A stretch of 64,000 nt of DNA from Pterobdella sp. o SKG-2022 (GCA_964035795.1 OZ038320.1:16944589-17008588); one strand, 5' to 3'; counted from the stretch's first letter, positions 10,918-25,000 are shown. The notes: a model not told the origin generated them from the letters alone. Numbers and translations: made by a program.

Positions 10918-13107
10918 TATTGTGTTTAATTTTTTGGACGTTGTAAATAATTTTTTGAAGTGAACATTTAGAGTAAATATAAATATGATATATAATATGA
11001 TTAGTGAATAATATTTACAACTTAATACAATGTCTCAAAAATCTTAAAATACTGAGTTGGTGACCTGTCTAACTCACAGGCGAGTGAAGCGCCTTCATTC
11101 TTGGTTGACAATCCCCTAAAGATCTTGTTTCAAAAAAAATCATTTCTGTTCTGCAAACTAGTTGGTTTTAGTAAAAGCATACAGCCATAAAATTTAGCTT
11201 CAAAATTTCATAATGGCATTTCATGAAAATGACAGCTTCACCAACGGGATTCCACTGTGTCAATGCAGCTGACTTGAAATCCTTCACCCCCTGGCAACTC
11301 TCTAATATACTTTTTTCATTCTTATTCTAAATCTGCTTTTTTTTGTTCTTTTTCTTTGAAGCTTTCAATCTTTTTAATTCAAATCTTTTTCATTGTTTTC
11401 ACTAATGATCTCAAAACTTTCTTTTTAAAGTAGTTTATATCAAAGCATTTCTAAACGATGTGGGAGAGCCCTCTAACTTATTTTACTTGCATTCGAAATT
11501 TAAAAATGATTTTGATTAGCTGATGTTTTAGCTTTGCTAGTTTCAATAATTGAAATTGGGATTGTGAGTGTGACATTATTTTGAAACATAGTTTTTCAAT
11601 CGAATCAATAAAAAGCTTACATTTAAAATTATAAAAAAGGTGAATATAACAATAGGTCGATGTGGTTTCAATTAGTCCATGTTTCATTGATAGTGACTAT
11701 AAAAGTTTTTTAAGCTATAAATTGTCTAAAACTGAAATGATAACTAACAAAAGCGTCTAAATCTTAATCAATAATCCCCAGTCTTGTTTTTAGTAAAACA
11801 TAAAACGTTTCTTCTAGAAATATTTTAAAATTAAAAAAATCGGTTCAAATATAATTCATCAATTTAAAATTTTTTTGAGTATGTTCTAATATAAATTTCA
11901 AACCTAAACTCCATTATAAAAAGAAAAATGTATCATTATTAAGGCATTCCTCGAAGTTACTATAACAACCGAATAAATAACTTGATATTGAGCATTTGTT
12001 TCGTTAATACGCCGGCTGTAAATTTTAAAAAATTTCAAGGTTAGATTTATACTTTTTATATTCATTCAATAATTTTAAAAATAATATTTTCGAATAAAAT
12101 AAATTGACCTCGCGGATAGCTCAATTGTGAGCGCTTAGATCGTATTTAATAAATTATGGAATTTGCCGGTCTGAATGGAACTCAAAAACTTGGAACTTCA
12201 ATACTTCAAAACTAATTTCAAAATTATTTCTAAAAAATTATTTTTCAAGTAGAACATATCATAAAATAATTATCAATTGCCTCATCTTTATATAATTATT
12301 TAATTTTTTTCCTTCCAATAATCAAGATTTTGTGATTAGCCCATTTATTCTTTTTTGATTTTCAGTGAACTGAGACTATTATTTCAAAATATAGTTTTAA
12401 TTTTTTCAACATAAGAATGATATTCACTTTTATTGCACATACTATAGCTTTTAAATTTAAACACTCTAGCATGAAATTCACAAGGTCAACAAAGCAGGTT
12501 TTCAGCTTTGAAGCTGGAGCAATTCATTAAGAAATTTTTTTTACATTATTCAGCACCTATCTTCGTCAGAATAGAATATTTCAAAAAGATTAGCTTACCT
12601 TATCGAGTGCTAATCAACTTGGAAACAATTATACATACAATTTTATAATTTTGAAAAACAGATTTCCATCCAGAAATCCCTCACAGTTTCTCAGAATGTC
12701 TCAAAATAGGGTTGTTATCATTCATGCTCTTATCTGGTTTTATACAAATTATAAAAATTTTTCTCAAATATTTAAGAATTAGCTAGGTAGTTAGTTAAAA
12801 TTTATATTATTAATTATATCAAATATCACGTATGTATATCTGTAAACCACAAAATCTTCGAAATATTCCCGGTGATCACCCAAATATGATATTTTAATTT
12901 TTTGGGCCAAACATAAATATTCAAATGAAAAAACTTTTGGAGGTAAAAATATTTGTGTTTTCACTTGATAATGTAAGTTTCTCTCAAGGTAGCTTATTGG
13001 AATACAATAAACTCATAAAAGTGTTTTCATCTAAATACTATAGTTATACAAAAACTCTATAAAGCTTAATTTAAAATAAACTCTTACCAACCTCACACTC
13101 AACTTAG
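10918..13107. other. Intergenic region after DYNC2I2
   Basis: AT-rich, with no supported gene. A short open stretch near 11231-11330 (reading TASPTGFHCVNAADLKSF) looks slightly coding-like but has no partner exon. A tRNA-like scrap (GATAGCTCAATTGTGAGCGC) sits near 12117-12140. Part may be 5' UTR or upstream introns of the next gene. Confidence 0.4.
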
Positions 13108-14660
13108 ATGGAGTACTGCAATCGTTTGCTGACAACATCGAAAAGCAGACTTCCCAATATTGAAAACCCCAAGTTCCTTTTCCCTTACTGGGATACCATG
13201 AATGTGTCTAATGTGCAAGTCACACGCACTGGCAGGTGCTTATTTATCTGTGTTTTGATGTGGGTCGATACAGAGTGATTTAAATGCAGATGCTTAAGTA
13301 GTGATCACGGGTGAAAAATTTTTGAGCCTAGTTTCATGAAAATTTTTTATTTATAAGTTTAAAAAATTCAGCGTAAAAAATTATTTGCAACGCTTAAAAC
13401 GTATAAAAGTAGCGTGAAACTCGAAGATTAAAAACAATTTTTCAACTATCATTTAATTATTAATGTGGATGCGGTAATGATTAAGGAAACAATAGTACTA
13501 GTTTGAAAAAAATAATTGAACTAGTATTTGCGACAATTAAAACTTAAAATAACAAAAAAAATATTTTTTCAAAAACATTAAATGGTATATACAAGTTTTT
13601 AACCTTCTTCAGCAGTCGCTGGTGTAAATAACCTTATTCAATTATGAGTGTTACAAAGGCATTAAAATCGACAGGTTCATGAACGTCAGTACCAACGAGT
13701 TTTCTGATTTGCAGGGTTTATGGTCCAATGGCCTTTTCAACACCAGGTGGCAATGAGAAAAAATATTGAACTTTTCTATACTGTATTAAATTTTATAAAA
13801 TATAAAACTTATAATATCGTTTGTTAATGAACTGGTTTCGTTTATTATTTTTCAGTTTTATAATTGTATCATAATGTTGAAAACACGTAACTTATGTTGC
13901 GATTTATTTCATTGTTCAGCTTTTATACTTCAGTATGTATAGTAAATACGTACATAAATTTGTTTAACTATATATAAACTTGCCCGAATTTTATCATTAA
14001 TATATTTTTTATATTTAAATGTCTATCTTTCCTTGTAGAGATGAAAGAGGAGCTCCCGTTGAAACTTATTCAAACTTACAGGTAAGCTGAGACATATGCA
14101 ATAAAACAAAAGCACAAAATTTTGAAACATTTTTACTCATCAGAATTTGAAATTTTCAGTTTTTCAGCTTTGGTCTTAAGCTAAATAAAAACTTAACTAA
14201 TTGTTATCTGTCTGTCATTGCTCATATACTCTAGTTATATAAATGAGCAAACCAATATTTATGGAAGTACAATCATGTACATCAGGGAAGTTGGGCAAGA
14301 GTAGGACCAAGCACGTATGACAGTGAGCATGCCAGAGGGGACACCTACAACAGGTGGTCTGCAGGTATTCTTGCTGGACCTTGTTGTCATTTGTTGTGTT
14401 TGGAGTCTACCATCATTTGAACACTATGGTGTTTTGTTTTTGTCCTGCTGAATTCATTTGTTATTGCTCTGCTGTTTCAAAACAAACTATTTTGAACCCT
14501 TAATTTCACTGAAAAGTTTTATTAGATGCTTAATTTAGCATATAAATTAACAGATGGCTACCTGCCTCCGACCGTCAAATCTCTATACGACCACAGAAAC
14601 GTGGATCCGAAAGGACTTTGGAACCAGAAGGAGCACACCAAAATGACCTGCTGGCCATAG
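13108..14660 (+). CDS. Small unrecognised protein, Trp/Tyr/Arg-rich, five exons
   Basis: Exons 13108-13235, 13675-13746, 14039-14081, 14286-14364 and 14554-14660 join in phase with GT-AG borders to give about 142 residues ending HTKMTCWP and a TAG stop. It opens MEYCNRLLTTSKSRLPN, continues FLFPYWDTMNVSNV, and has a dense conserved-looking second half (SWARVGPSTYDSEHARG, YLPPTVKSLYDHRNVDPKG). There is no signal peptide, membrane helix or catalytic motif. The mix of short Tyr/Trp/Pro/Gly motifs recalls small axonemal microtubule-inner proteins, but I cannot match a family and this is only an impression. The donor at 14365 was chosen over 14354 because only it keeps the last exon open. The first ATG follows an AG, so 13108 may instead be an internal exon border. 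Confidence 0.6.
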
Positions 14661-14851
14661 TTATGATTTGTTCTAGATCGATCCGTTTCGTATTTAATGC
14701 TTGAATGTGTATTTGCTTCTATTTTCATGTTGGTTTGTTAGTTACTAAAAAAGTTAAGTCTAATGTTTTGTTAAACTTGTATATTGGTTCATTGAAGTGT
14801 TTCAAGCACATTGTTAAAATTATTTAAGGTTTTCATAATTTTTTTACTTTA

Positions 14852-15051
14852 NNNNNNNNNNNNNNNNNNNNNNNNNNNNNNNNNNNNNNNNNNNNNNNNN
14901 NNNNNNNNNNNNNNNNNNNNNNNNNNNNNNNNNNNNNNNNNNNNNNNNNNNNNNNNNNNNNNNNNNNNNNNNNNNNNNNNNNNNNNNNNNNNNNNNNNNN
15001 NNNNNNNNNNNNNNNNNNNNNNNNNNNNNNNNNNNNNNNNNNNNNNNNNNN
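14852..15051. other. Assembly gap, 200 Ns
   Basis: Exactly 200 N characters, the usual placeholder for a gap of unknown size. The minisatellite starts at the first base after it, so the array probably caused the break and its true length is unknown. Confidence 0.99.
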
Positions 15052-16454
15052 GGACAAGTGGAAGAGTCACGCCAAAGATAGTAGGATAAGTAGAATGCTA
15101 CGCCAGAGATAGTAGGATAAGTAGAAGAGTCACGAAAGAGAGTAGGACAAGTACAAGAGTTACGCCAAAGAGAGTAGGATAAGTAGAAGAGTCACGCCAA
15201 AGATAGTAGGATAAGTAGAAGAGTCACGCCAAAGATAGTAGGATAAGTAGAAGAGTCACGCCAAAGAGAGTAGGACAAGTAGAAGAGTCACGCCCAAAGA
15301 TAGTAGGACAAGTAGAATGCTACGCCAGAGATAGTAGGATAAGTAGGAGAGTCACGCCAAAGAGAGTACGACAAGTGGAAGAGTCACGCCAAAGATAGTA
15401 AGATAAGTAGAATGCTACGCCAGAGATAGTAGGATAAGTAGAAGAGTCACGAAAGAGAGTAGGAGAAGTACAAGAGTTACGCCAAAGAGAGTATGATAAG
15501 TAGAAGAGTCAAGCCAAAGATAGTAGGATAAGTAGAAGAGTCACGCCAAAGATAGTAGGATAAGTAGAATGCTACGCCAGAGATAGTAGGATAAGTAGAA
15601 GAGTCACGCCAAAGAGAGTAGGACAAGTAGAAGAGTAACGCCAAAGATAGTAGGATAAGTAGAATTCTACGCCAGAGATAGTAGGATAAGTAGAAGAGTC
15701 ACGCCAAAGAGAGTAGGACAAGTAGAAGAGTCACGCCAAAGTTAGTAGGATAAGTAGAAGAGTCACTCCAAAGAGAGTAGGACTAGTAGAAGAGTTACGC
15801 CAAAGATAGTAGGACAAGTAGAAGAGTCACGCCAAAGAGAGTAGGATAAGTAGAAGAGTCACGCCAAAGAGAGTAGGATAAGTAGAAGAGTCACGCCAAA
15901 GAGAGTAGGAAAAGTAGAAGAGTCACGCCAGAGATAGTAGGATAAATAGAAGAGTCACGCCAAAGACAGTAGGACAAGTAGAAGAGTCACGCCAAAGATA
16001 GTAGGACAAGTGGAAGAGTTATGCCAAATATAGTAGGATGAGTAGAAGTGTCACGCCAAAGAGAGTAGGACAAGTAGAAGAGGCACGCCAAAGATAGTAG
16101 GATAAGTAGAAGAGTCACGCCAAAGATAGTAGGATAAGTAGAATGCTACGCCAGAGATAGTAGGATAAGTAGAAAAGTCACGCCAAAGAGAGTAGGACAA
16201 GAAGAAGAGTCACGCCAAAGAGAGTAGGACAAGTAGAAGAGTCACGCCAAAGAGAGTAGGACAAGTAGAATGCTACGCCAAAGATAGTAGGATAAGTAGA
16301 AGAGTCACGCCAAAGATAGTAGGATAAGTAGAATGCTACGCCAGAGATAGTAGGATAAGTAGAAGAGTCACGCCAAAGAGAGTAGGACAAGTAGAAGAGT
16401 CACGCCAAAGAGAGTAGGACAAGTAGAAGAGTCACGCCAAAGAGAGTAGGATAC
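15052..16454. repeat. Minisatellite array, 31-32-bp unit
   Basis: About 44 head-to-tail copies of AGTAGGATAAGTAGAAGAGT followed by CACGCCAAAGAT. A shorter variant replaces AAGAGTCACG by AATGCTACG and recurs at spaced positions, which suggests higher-order units. Single-base variants (ATAGT/GAGAGT, GATAAG/GACAAG) are shuffled between copies. Open frames across it are by-products of the period. The left end is lost in the N gap. Confidence 0.97.
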
Positions 16455-17337
16455 GTACCATTGAACTTATGTTGAACATCTACCCTACCATTCGTGCTGA
16501 TATGACCCTATGTTTTACCGCTTGAGAAACGGAATGAAAAATGTTTTAGAGTGATTTTCGATTCACATACATTTATCAAAATAAAAATAGTGATTTAGTA
16601 TCTTCTTTTCATTCACATTTCAAGATGTTTTGAGACCTTGCTTATACTTTAAATGAATTTTGAACTTTTTTCATTCGATAAGTGAAGTGAGGTGATTTAA
16701 GGCTTCAGATTTTGTTTTTAAGTTTTTCAAGATTTAATTTCAATTCATTTCCAATTTAATTTCAATAAATTTATTTGACTCTATATATTCAAAATAGATT
16801 TTTTTAATATAAATTATCTGTTAAAAAAAATGATATTTTCAATTTTATATTTTCATCAAACCCCAGTCGCTATTTGAAGCGGAAATCTTTGCTGTAAACT
16901 TTTAACTTTTGTTAAAAATTAATGACATTTTGTTTCTCACTTGACCCTAAATAATTCACTGCTGACGCGCTGGTGGCTTCAAATTGCCGGCGTTTTCATA
17001 AGTATATATGTTTATTTTCAGCATTGTTTATGAAAAGCTTTTTGAAAATATTTTTATTCAGTTTCAGTTTAATGCAACGGCTCCGATAATGTTAATAGCC
17101 TTACATATGATGCCTATAAGATTGGTTCATTTTATAAAGGTATTGATGAAAACAAAATCCACCTCTTTTCCCGCTTCAACTCTAAATGACACACACGCAC
17201 CCGGAATAAATTCCATTTGATCTCTGAAATCAAAATAATGTCAGCAGTTCCTAAGACGTCAATTAATTCATTATAACTCAGTGTATCCCTTATAAATATC
17301 ATTTTAGCTAGCGAAGAAAGTTTTTTGAAATTTTGAT

Positions 17338-17358
17338 ATATATATATATATATATATG
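17338..17358. repeat. TA dinucleotide microsatellite
   Basis: About ten uninterrupted TA units. Confidence 0.9.
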
Positions 17359-18257
17359 CGGGCAAATAAAATGTGTTTTTGTAATCAACGAAAATTGAAA
17401 TTTATTTATAGTAAATACCTTAATTAGTTCTCAATAAGAAACTAAATTTATCTTTGAACTAAAAGTTTTTAGTTACATTTAACTACAGATAGTTGAGCAT
17501 TTTTTTAAATCTGAAAAATTTTTTTTGGTTTTTTTAGGTAAAAAAGTAGAAAAATGATTACTATTAGACGTTACATAAAAACAAACATAAATAAAGCTAA
17601 ATCGCGGTTTTTGAAATTCATGTCATTATGAGTTATTGAGATCTATAAAATTTTAAAAACCTAGTCATTGCTAAACGCAAAACTCGACGAAACTAGAAAA
17701 ACTTCAACAAAAACCACACTACATAGCTGGGAACGAACGATATGAAAAGTTGTTAGATACAAGTGATATAAAGTTTGCATAATTCATTCAAAACTACGCC
17801 ATACTTGGAATAAAAATACACCTACAGCAAAGAAGTATATAAGTGAAGATTGAACACCTTTTCGATGTTTTTTGCTGAGTGTTCACTAGGAATATATCTT
17901 AGCACAAATGTAATTGAATATTTATTAAATCATAAATAAGCGAATCTATGTTAATTTGAAATTTCTTGAATCAACTTTAATAAATCTTATGATAAAATAA
18001 TAATAATAAATAAATAAATAAATAAATCTAAAAGCAATTGAATTTAGTTGTGTAGTATCCAAAAACAGAAATCTTATTTCGACAAAACATATATTTATCA
18101 TTATGGAAAATGTATTGAAACCTTTGGAAGACAAAAAACTAGATAACTATCCAACAATATAAGACTAAAACATTCGAAAAATAAGTTCTATTTGCTTCAA
18201 AATATATACAAATTAAAGACTTGGTGAGTATCTCATATTTTTTAAATTTTTTTTTTC

Positions 18258-18428
18258 TCAAAAAATGAGGGTGTCAAAGATACGTTCGTCACAGTAATGA
18301 AACTAAAATTGTCAACAAATACAACTTTGTCATAATTAATTACTAATGAATTATGACGAAGTTGTATTTGTTGACAATTTCTGTTTCATTACTGTAATAG
18401 ACGTATTTTTGAAATCTTCATTTTTTGA
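18258..18428. repeat. Long palindrome (MITE-like), about 170 bp
   Basis: Two arms of about 75 bases are near-perfect inverted repeats around a roughly 20-base centre. The left arm runs TCAAAAAATGAGG ... CAGTAATGAAAC ... TTGTCAACAAATACAACTT. The right arm is its complement and ends TTTTTTGA. A single transcript of it would fold into one long hairpin. It differs in sequence from the GAAGCTTTTGG palindromes elsewhere. Confidence 0.8.
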
Positions 18429-19000
18429 CGAATAAAAATAAAAATCAAAAACTAAGTTATACGTTTCAGATGAATTTAGTAATTTATAAAATCAAGGTAA
18501 AAATACTACGTCGAAAAAAATGCCCCCGATCATGTTATTGCTTATCTTGTTGTATTCCCAAAGGGTTCGTTAATGAATTTAATTATATTACTAATAATGA
18601 CAAAATTTGACCAACTGCTTCGAGTCATTTAAAAATGTATTTAATAAAAATTTTCTAATTCACCAATTATTAAATTTTAAACCATTAAGAAATTCTCAAA
18701 TACTTTACTTTGGTACTTGAAATTTTCAGTTTTTTTATATAAATTTTAAATATTTTTAAAATTGCTGATAAAAACTCAAATTATTTGTTTATAATATTTA
18801 AAAATTCATGAATAGATAAAAATGATTTGATGCATTTTAGAAAAACCAATAAAATGAATTTTAATACCTTGATCTTGACTTTTACGGTCAATCAGCCTCT
18901 AAATTTGTTTTTTCGATTGAATTTAAAAAAATTGTTGAAAATCAATTCAGTTGAATATACATTCACAAATATTACTGAGTGTTCATTATAAATTATTCAG

Positions 19001-22000
19001 CTGCACACGGAAACCAGTTTTTCTGAACTCCCTTCTCAAAGCTTTCAAATCAATCGTTCCCTCCACAATCACTCCTTACTCCAAAGATTATTCATTAAGC
19101 CTTTTCCTTTTCCTTTTTCATCATCATTTCGGACATCATCCACTTCAAGAGGTAGGAATAAGAGAACAAGCAGTGGTCATAACGATGCGTTTAAGAAAAA
19201 ACGCTTATATTCTCCAATATATAAGTATCCGGGAAGAAAAGATGTTTACCTGGAAAGGCACAAATATGTCTTAAAAAGATCTATAAAAAATACACTTGAA
19301 AAAAATTGGAAAGAAAAAGATGGATTTGTTGATGGGAGCAGAAGAGGTGGGGTTTCAAACATTGTGAGGGATGGAGAGTTCTCAGGAAGTTTTGAGAATA
19401 TAAAGAAAGAAAAAAATTATGAGAATATAACAAGTCCTTTTACGGATCAAAATATTAAAAAAATAATTCAAAATATCAATTTTATAAAAGACAAAAAAAT
19501 AAAACGCATAAAAGGTGAAAATAACCAAAAGAAAGAAAAAGGTCCTATTTGGGAAGAAAAAAGAAATGATGAAAAGATTCATAATAACTTCCATAATAAT
19601 AAAAAGAAAATTAAAAAGAGATATAAAAGAAGTCACGATGAATTAAAATCAAGCTACAAAACAACCCTTATAAAGCCCAATGTAGGATTGGACAATAGAA
19701 TGAACTTACATAACGGTAATATTAATGTAGAACCTACCATTAAGAATGATTATGAGAGCAATAGAAATGGTTTATACATAAGCCAGTGGAGTGAAATAGT
19801 AGGGAAAGTCTTTTATGATGATAGCTATTATGATGGAAAAGAACAAAGAAACTACAGCCTTTCGAATAATGATAATGATAGATCTGGTGACTATAACATT
19901 AGTAGCTATTACTTAAAATTGTTAAATAAAAGGTTATTTGCTAATAGAAGCCTTGATGAAATCACTGATAAAAACATCAATTATTCATATAAAGAAAATA
20001 AATTATGGTTAAATAACTTTTTCCAACTTTTGAAGAAAAACTTCATAAGCCAGAATACAGGGGAGAAGTATATTGAGAATGCCACAAACAACAGTTTCGA
20101 ACCTAACCAAATAATTAAACCTGTATTGAAAAGCTCGATCAATAATGCAACACACCAAATTAACAATATAGATGAAAACATTGATATGGCTAATAACTAT
20201 GAAGAGGAGTGGGCCATATATGCACCTGGCATGGAAGGTGAGCAGGTTAGGAGGCTTGCTCGCAGACTGGGGTACCAACAAGCCAAACAGGTCTTCTTCC
20301 CATAAAATTCTGAACTCATAAACATGATTATGGTTGTTGAATTTTAAATTAGTATTTAAATTTAAAATTAGTATTTGATATAAAAAAAACTCGCCGAAAC
20401 TTCAATAGATATAGCTGAGTTGTAAATTTATGAATTTTATAGCTAAATTGATGTATTCGTATTTAAAATTGATAAAAATAATTATATTCAAAATTTTTTC
20501 TAGACAGTTGAAATAATACTTCAAAAATCGATTACAATCAAAGTATTTTTCAACTCTAAAAACTTTGATTCATACTAGGGGCACAAGTCACTGACTTAAT
20601 TAAAAGTACAAAGAACATCGCCTCCGCAAAACAATAAATACAAATGTTGGAAACATTTTAAATATATTAAACGACCTAAAGTTTTTTGAAATTTATTAAA
20701 ATTTCACAAAATCCTTTTCAACTTGGGCTGCCATCACCAAGTGATGCATAAGATACGTTTTTTACTGAATAATTTGAATATAAACCTTAAAAAATTTATA
20801 ATTAAAAAAAATAACGACCAAAAATTTAAATTCATTAGTTTTTATCAAATAGCTTGAACAATAGATTTTGAAAATAGAAAAACTTATAAATAAAACGAAG
20901 AAAACATGAAATTGTTAAGCTTTTCATGAAAGTTGCTTTGTGAAGTCAAGTATGTGTGGATCAAATGATCTTTCATTTTTCCAGCAAAAATCTCCACAAC
21001 CCTGGTTACAACTGTGAACATTTTATACTGCGGAGCCTCAAAATTGCATTTTCTCCATCCTTGAGTATGAAAAAATGAAAGTCTAGATTTTTAGAGACAT
21101 CTTAGTCTCTTTTATATAAGAATTTTCTTGAATTTTTTGTCTTTAAAATGAAGAAATTTTTATATACATTATTTGTTTCAAAATTTTAGTTTTTACAAGA
21201 CGATAAATGTATCTAAAAAAAATTTATTTTGAAGAATAAAAAAGTTATATAAAAGTATATATAGGGTGTTATTTGAAACATAATACTTAAAATTAAGCTT
21301 TTTTTCTAAAATAATTAACACACTATACTAAGTTATTGTAGACCAGTTATGCCACCATGCTCAGTACTGCCATTCTCAATAAATGCTTCAAAAGTATTTC
21401 AGAATTTTGAGTTTAAAGTTTTATATTATTATTGCATTCCTAAATAGAAGTTCCTTTCTGAAGTATAGCTGTTTTGCGCATTTTTAAAAAGTGCTCACAA
21501 AAATTTGATTAAACTAAAAAATAGTTGCTTATAAAAGTCACCTACATTCATCAAAAGCCTATGATAAAACTCAAATAAAACCGTAAATTGTGGCATATCA
21601 CATGCATTTATAAGAACTAATTTGAAAATCCTAACTAATTTGTCAAACTGAAAAATGTTGTATATCTAATATTTAATTAAAGGGTTATATATATAGAAGT
21701 AGAACTTCATATGAAAGTTTCTTCATTCAAAAAATGGCATCCATCATGACCTAAAGAATTCCTGCGCAAAATAAAATCTCTTTTTGAGGTCTTTTTCAAG
21801 TTCTGTATAAATTTTCTGACTTAATCTTACTGAATATTTTAGCATAGTGAACATGATTGGTCCTTCCTTTCATTTCTTATCAATCGTTCAAACATACATT
21901 TTTAACTTTTGAAAAACAAAAATAAAGCAGAATATACAACATGGTAGAAATTTATGGCAAGTTTATAAAGAGATAAATTACTTCGGATAAAATCGTTATC

Positions 22001-25000
22001 CATTATAACAACTGCATTTACCACACTTATGACACCCACACCCAGCATGGTGGCTCATATGCTATCAAGTCATTCAAGTGACGACTCAAGTCATGAAAAA
22101 ATAAATGCTTCGTTCAATATATCTCAAAATCTGAAAATTTTCAAAGGCTTCCAAAACAACTCGATTGTGTTTTATTTTGTTTTGTTAGTGAATCTCCGCT
22201 GATGACCGCAAATTCATTCGAAAAAGTTAACGTTTGTAATTATAAATTCCCTTATGCCAGGAGTTGAAAGGATGCTTAAGATAACTGGAGTTCCGATTAG
22301 GATTGAAAATGTTATTCACCTGGTTACAAACCATTGATAAGTTCATAAAAAATGAATGTTTTATTTATTAATGGTTATTTATTTTCATTTTTTTATAGTA
22401 TTAAAAGTTTCATTTAAAATTTCAAGATCGGTTTTCATTTAAAACATATTTCAACCACTAATTTTAAATGAACAAGTACTTATATACTTTGCTCTAATAG
22501 GTAGGAGGACTGGATGGATATTACGTTATGAAAAAAAAGTGGAGAAGCAGGTGGAGTGGAAACAAAGTGGTGAAAAGGAGAAAAAGGAATGTTGGTCTGA
22601 GGAAGAAACATTTCTTGAGAGACCCCAGAGTGAGTTTTAAAAACCCTACTTAAATTTATTAAAAATGTGCAATTCTTTTTGTCATATCTACTCAATTCTC
22701 GATATTACTGAAGATATGTGTTGAAAACTTGTGAAAAGTTTTATCATTCATAATGTAGAGTACTTGAGCAGTTTCAGGATGAAAAAGAACTTATTTCAAA
22801 GTATAATTTCTTCCAAATATGTTTTTTTAATTGAAGTATAACTGATAAAATGTTTCATATTTGAATCTATAATATATTTGAATCAATTGCTTTTACGAAA
22901 TATAACCACCATTCTTTTGTACGACAACTTCAAACTGTTAGAGAATAAAAAACCCATTTGTTCAACAAATCGAGTTTTAACTACCGATAACATTAACCTT
23001 AGCATAAGACATTATCAAAAAATATAACTTGAAAATTTCAATGGTATTTATTATTTTTGATATTTCAAATTTTTTGGAATTTTTTTAAAGCTGAAGTTTC
23101 ATTGAGTATTCATTGTTGATATGAAAATCTAAGTCTTTGTTTTGAATCACCCAATTAATAAAAAAACAAAGTTTGAGAAAAAAATAATCCCTTGGGTGCA
23201 AGTGCTATCGTATAAAGTTCAAAAAATATTTTTATAACCAAGCAAAAAGAACTATATCAATCAAAAAAAATTTCAAACTAAAATAAAAAATAATTTAATT
23301 TCAAAAATATAAAGTTTTACTGTTTTAAATGATTGATCTAAATCAGGGATAAATCTTAGTTATCCTTCAGAATGTGTCATTTGGGTGTTTTGTATATAAC
23401 CATCATGAATGTTCACTTGAACTTTTTGTTTCTTATTTTTGAAATATGATTAGAGTTTTTTAAAATATTTTTTTTATTAAAGTTGAGATCAAGTTATGAT
23501 AAGCCGATGCTCAAAAGACGAACACTTCTGTTTTGAGATGTATATTCGACAATTGAAATTGAATTCAAAAGAATTATTTATTTTTAATTAATTAATATTA
23601 AGATCGAATAATCAAAGGAAAAATGAAAAAGATTGCTGATAAATGCTTCGCGTGAACATGCGGTTTTTAGCCTTTCCAATTTTTTGCCTCTTTGACATCA
23701 CAGTTCATTTTCGCAAATTGATGAAAAGATCTATAAAAAATTTTTAAAGTTAAACGTGAAATTCAAATTGAAATTTCGAGTAAGGTATTAAAATTTTATC
23801 CGGATTTTTGAAGTTTTCAGGTTTTAAGAAACACACAGCTTCCATGCTTTGATAATTTCTGCTAAAAATATAATAATTTAGTTAACTATAAAAATAATGT
23901 GTACTTATAAAATAACTTTTGCCCCATCATTGGCAAAAACGAGATATTCAACAAAAAATGAAGCCCTTGAACGGTGTGTAGAAATGTCACAGGCGTTTTA
24001 ATTTTCAAATGGTTAAGTTGGTAGTTAGAAGTGGTCAATAATAAATTATTTTTAAAATGAAATTATTTAAATTATTTCAACAGTAGTTCTTACCCTTCGG
24101 GCATAAAGTTTCAGAGCCTCTGAATCGTAGACGCTCGTGTTTCTTTCTAAGAAATTGATATGCTATATTGTTTATTATTGCTATATTTTTTTGTTTCCTG
24201 TTATTATTGTGTTTTTTGAAAAAATTAATACATAAATATTCCATTTAGATCGTATCTGCCCGACCATAAGGGTCTTGTTTGTTTAGGAATAATTTGAGAA
24301 CGAAAGTTTAATGCTATGATGAAGTTGAGGACTATTTGTTCATTTAAATTGTATTTCTATATCCTATATTGAATGGAGTTTAATGATAATATTGAACTCA
24401 ATATTAAAACTTGACGCCAAAATAATTTTTTTGATTTCTTAATGTTGAGTTATACTGAGCTATAGAGAGTAAATGCAACTAATTTAAACAAATAAAAAAT
24501 AGAAAAAAGTTCCAAATTCAAAGTTTTACAAGTTTATACAAAAATATTTTTCGAATTTTGAAATTCAGCAAAAAAGAGATTTGCAACTGAAATCTCTCGG
24601 TTATTTTAAAATGTAATTTCAAGCTGAAATTGCTAAAAAATTACGTTAAATTTTGTAAAAATAGTCTATTTAAAATACAATTCGGTTTGTTCAGAAACTA
24701 AAAAAAAATATATGTTATTTCCATTTAAATTTTTATAATTTTTTAACCTTCATAATGAGAAAATTTCAGCTTCATTTATTGTTTCCTCAAAACTAAAATT
24801 TTCGCCAAGTACAACCTCATCATAATGCTTTAGTGAAATTAATGTAAAATTTTATGAATGTAGAAAGTTAATCAAAACTAGCTAAGTGAAAATCAAAGAA
24901 TAATATTCGTGAAGTTACTAGTTCGAAAAATGGGTAACTAAAGTTCTTTTAATTATACATTCAACAACTTTGAGATCGCTCTCTATGTTTCTTCTTTGGC

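Larger units (their letters stand above)
16455..19000. other. Intergenic region or upstream introns before the convertase
   Basis: No supported exon. It holds a TA microsatellite (17338-17358), an AAAT run (about 18000-18028) and a long palindrome (18258-18428). The signal-peptide exon of the convertase must lie here or further upstream, but no convincing one was seen. Confidence 0.4.

Noticed and set aside
11231..11330. Short open stretch TASPTGFHCVNAADLKSF as an exon of the 13108-14660 gene
   Set aside because: No donor at its end and no phase link to the exon at 13108.
16178..16390. Open frame inside the minisatellite with a repeated SLWRDSSTYPT peptide
   Set aside because: It is produced by the 31-32-base period of the array; no start context, splice sites or homology.
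19382..20281. Phe/Ile-rich minus-strand frames over the first convertase exon
   Set aside because: Antisense of Lys/Asn codons (TTT/ATT); the plus frame is fixed by the prodomain sequence.
20985..21070. Possible convertase exon reading [17 protein letters not shown]
   Set aside because: The phase does not fit the donor at 20291, and the exon at 22501 ([13 protein letters not shown]) both fits the phase and matches the prodomain.
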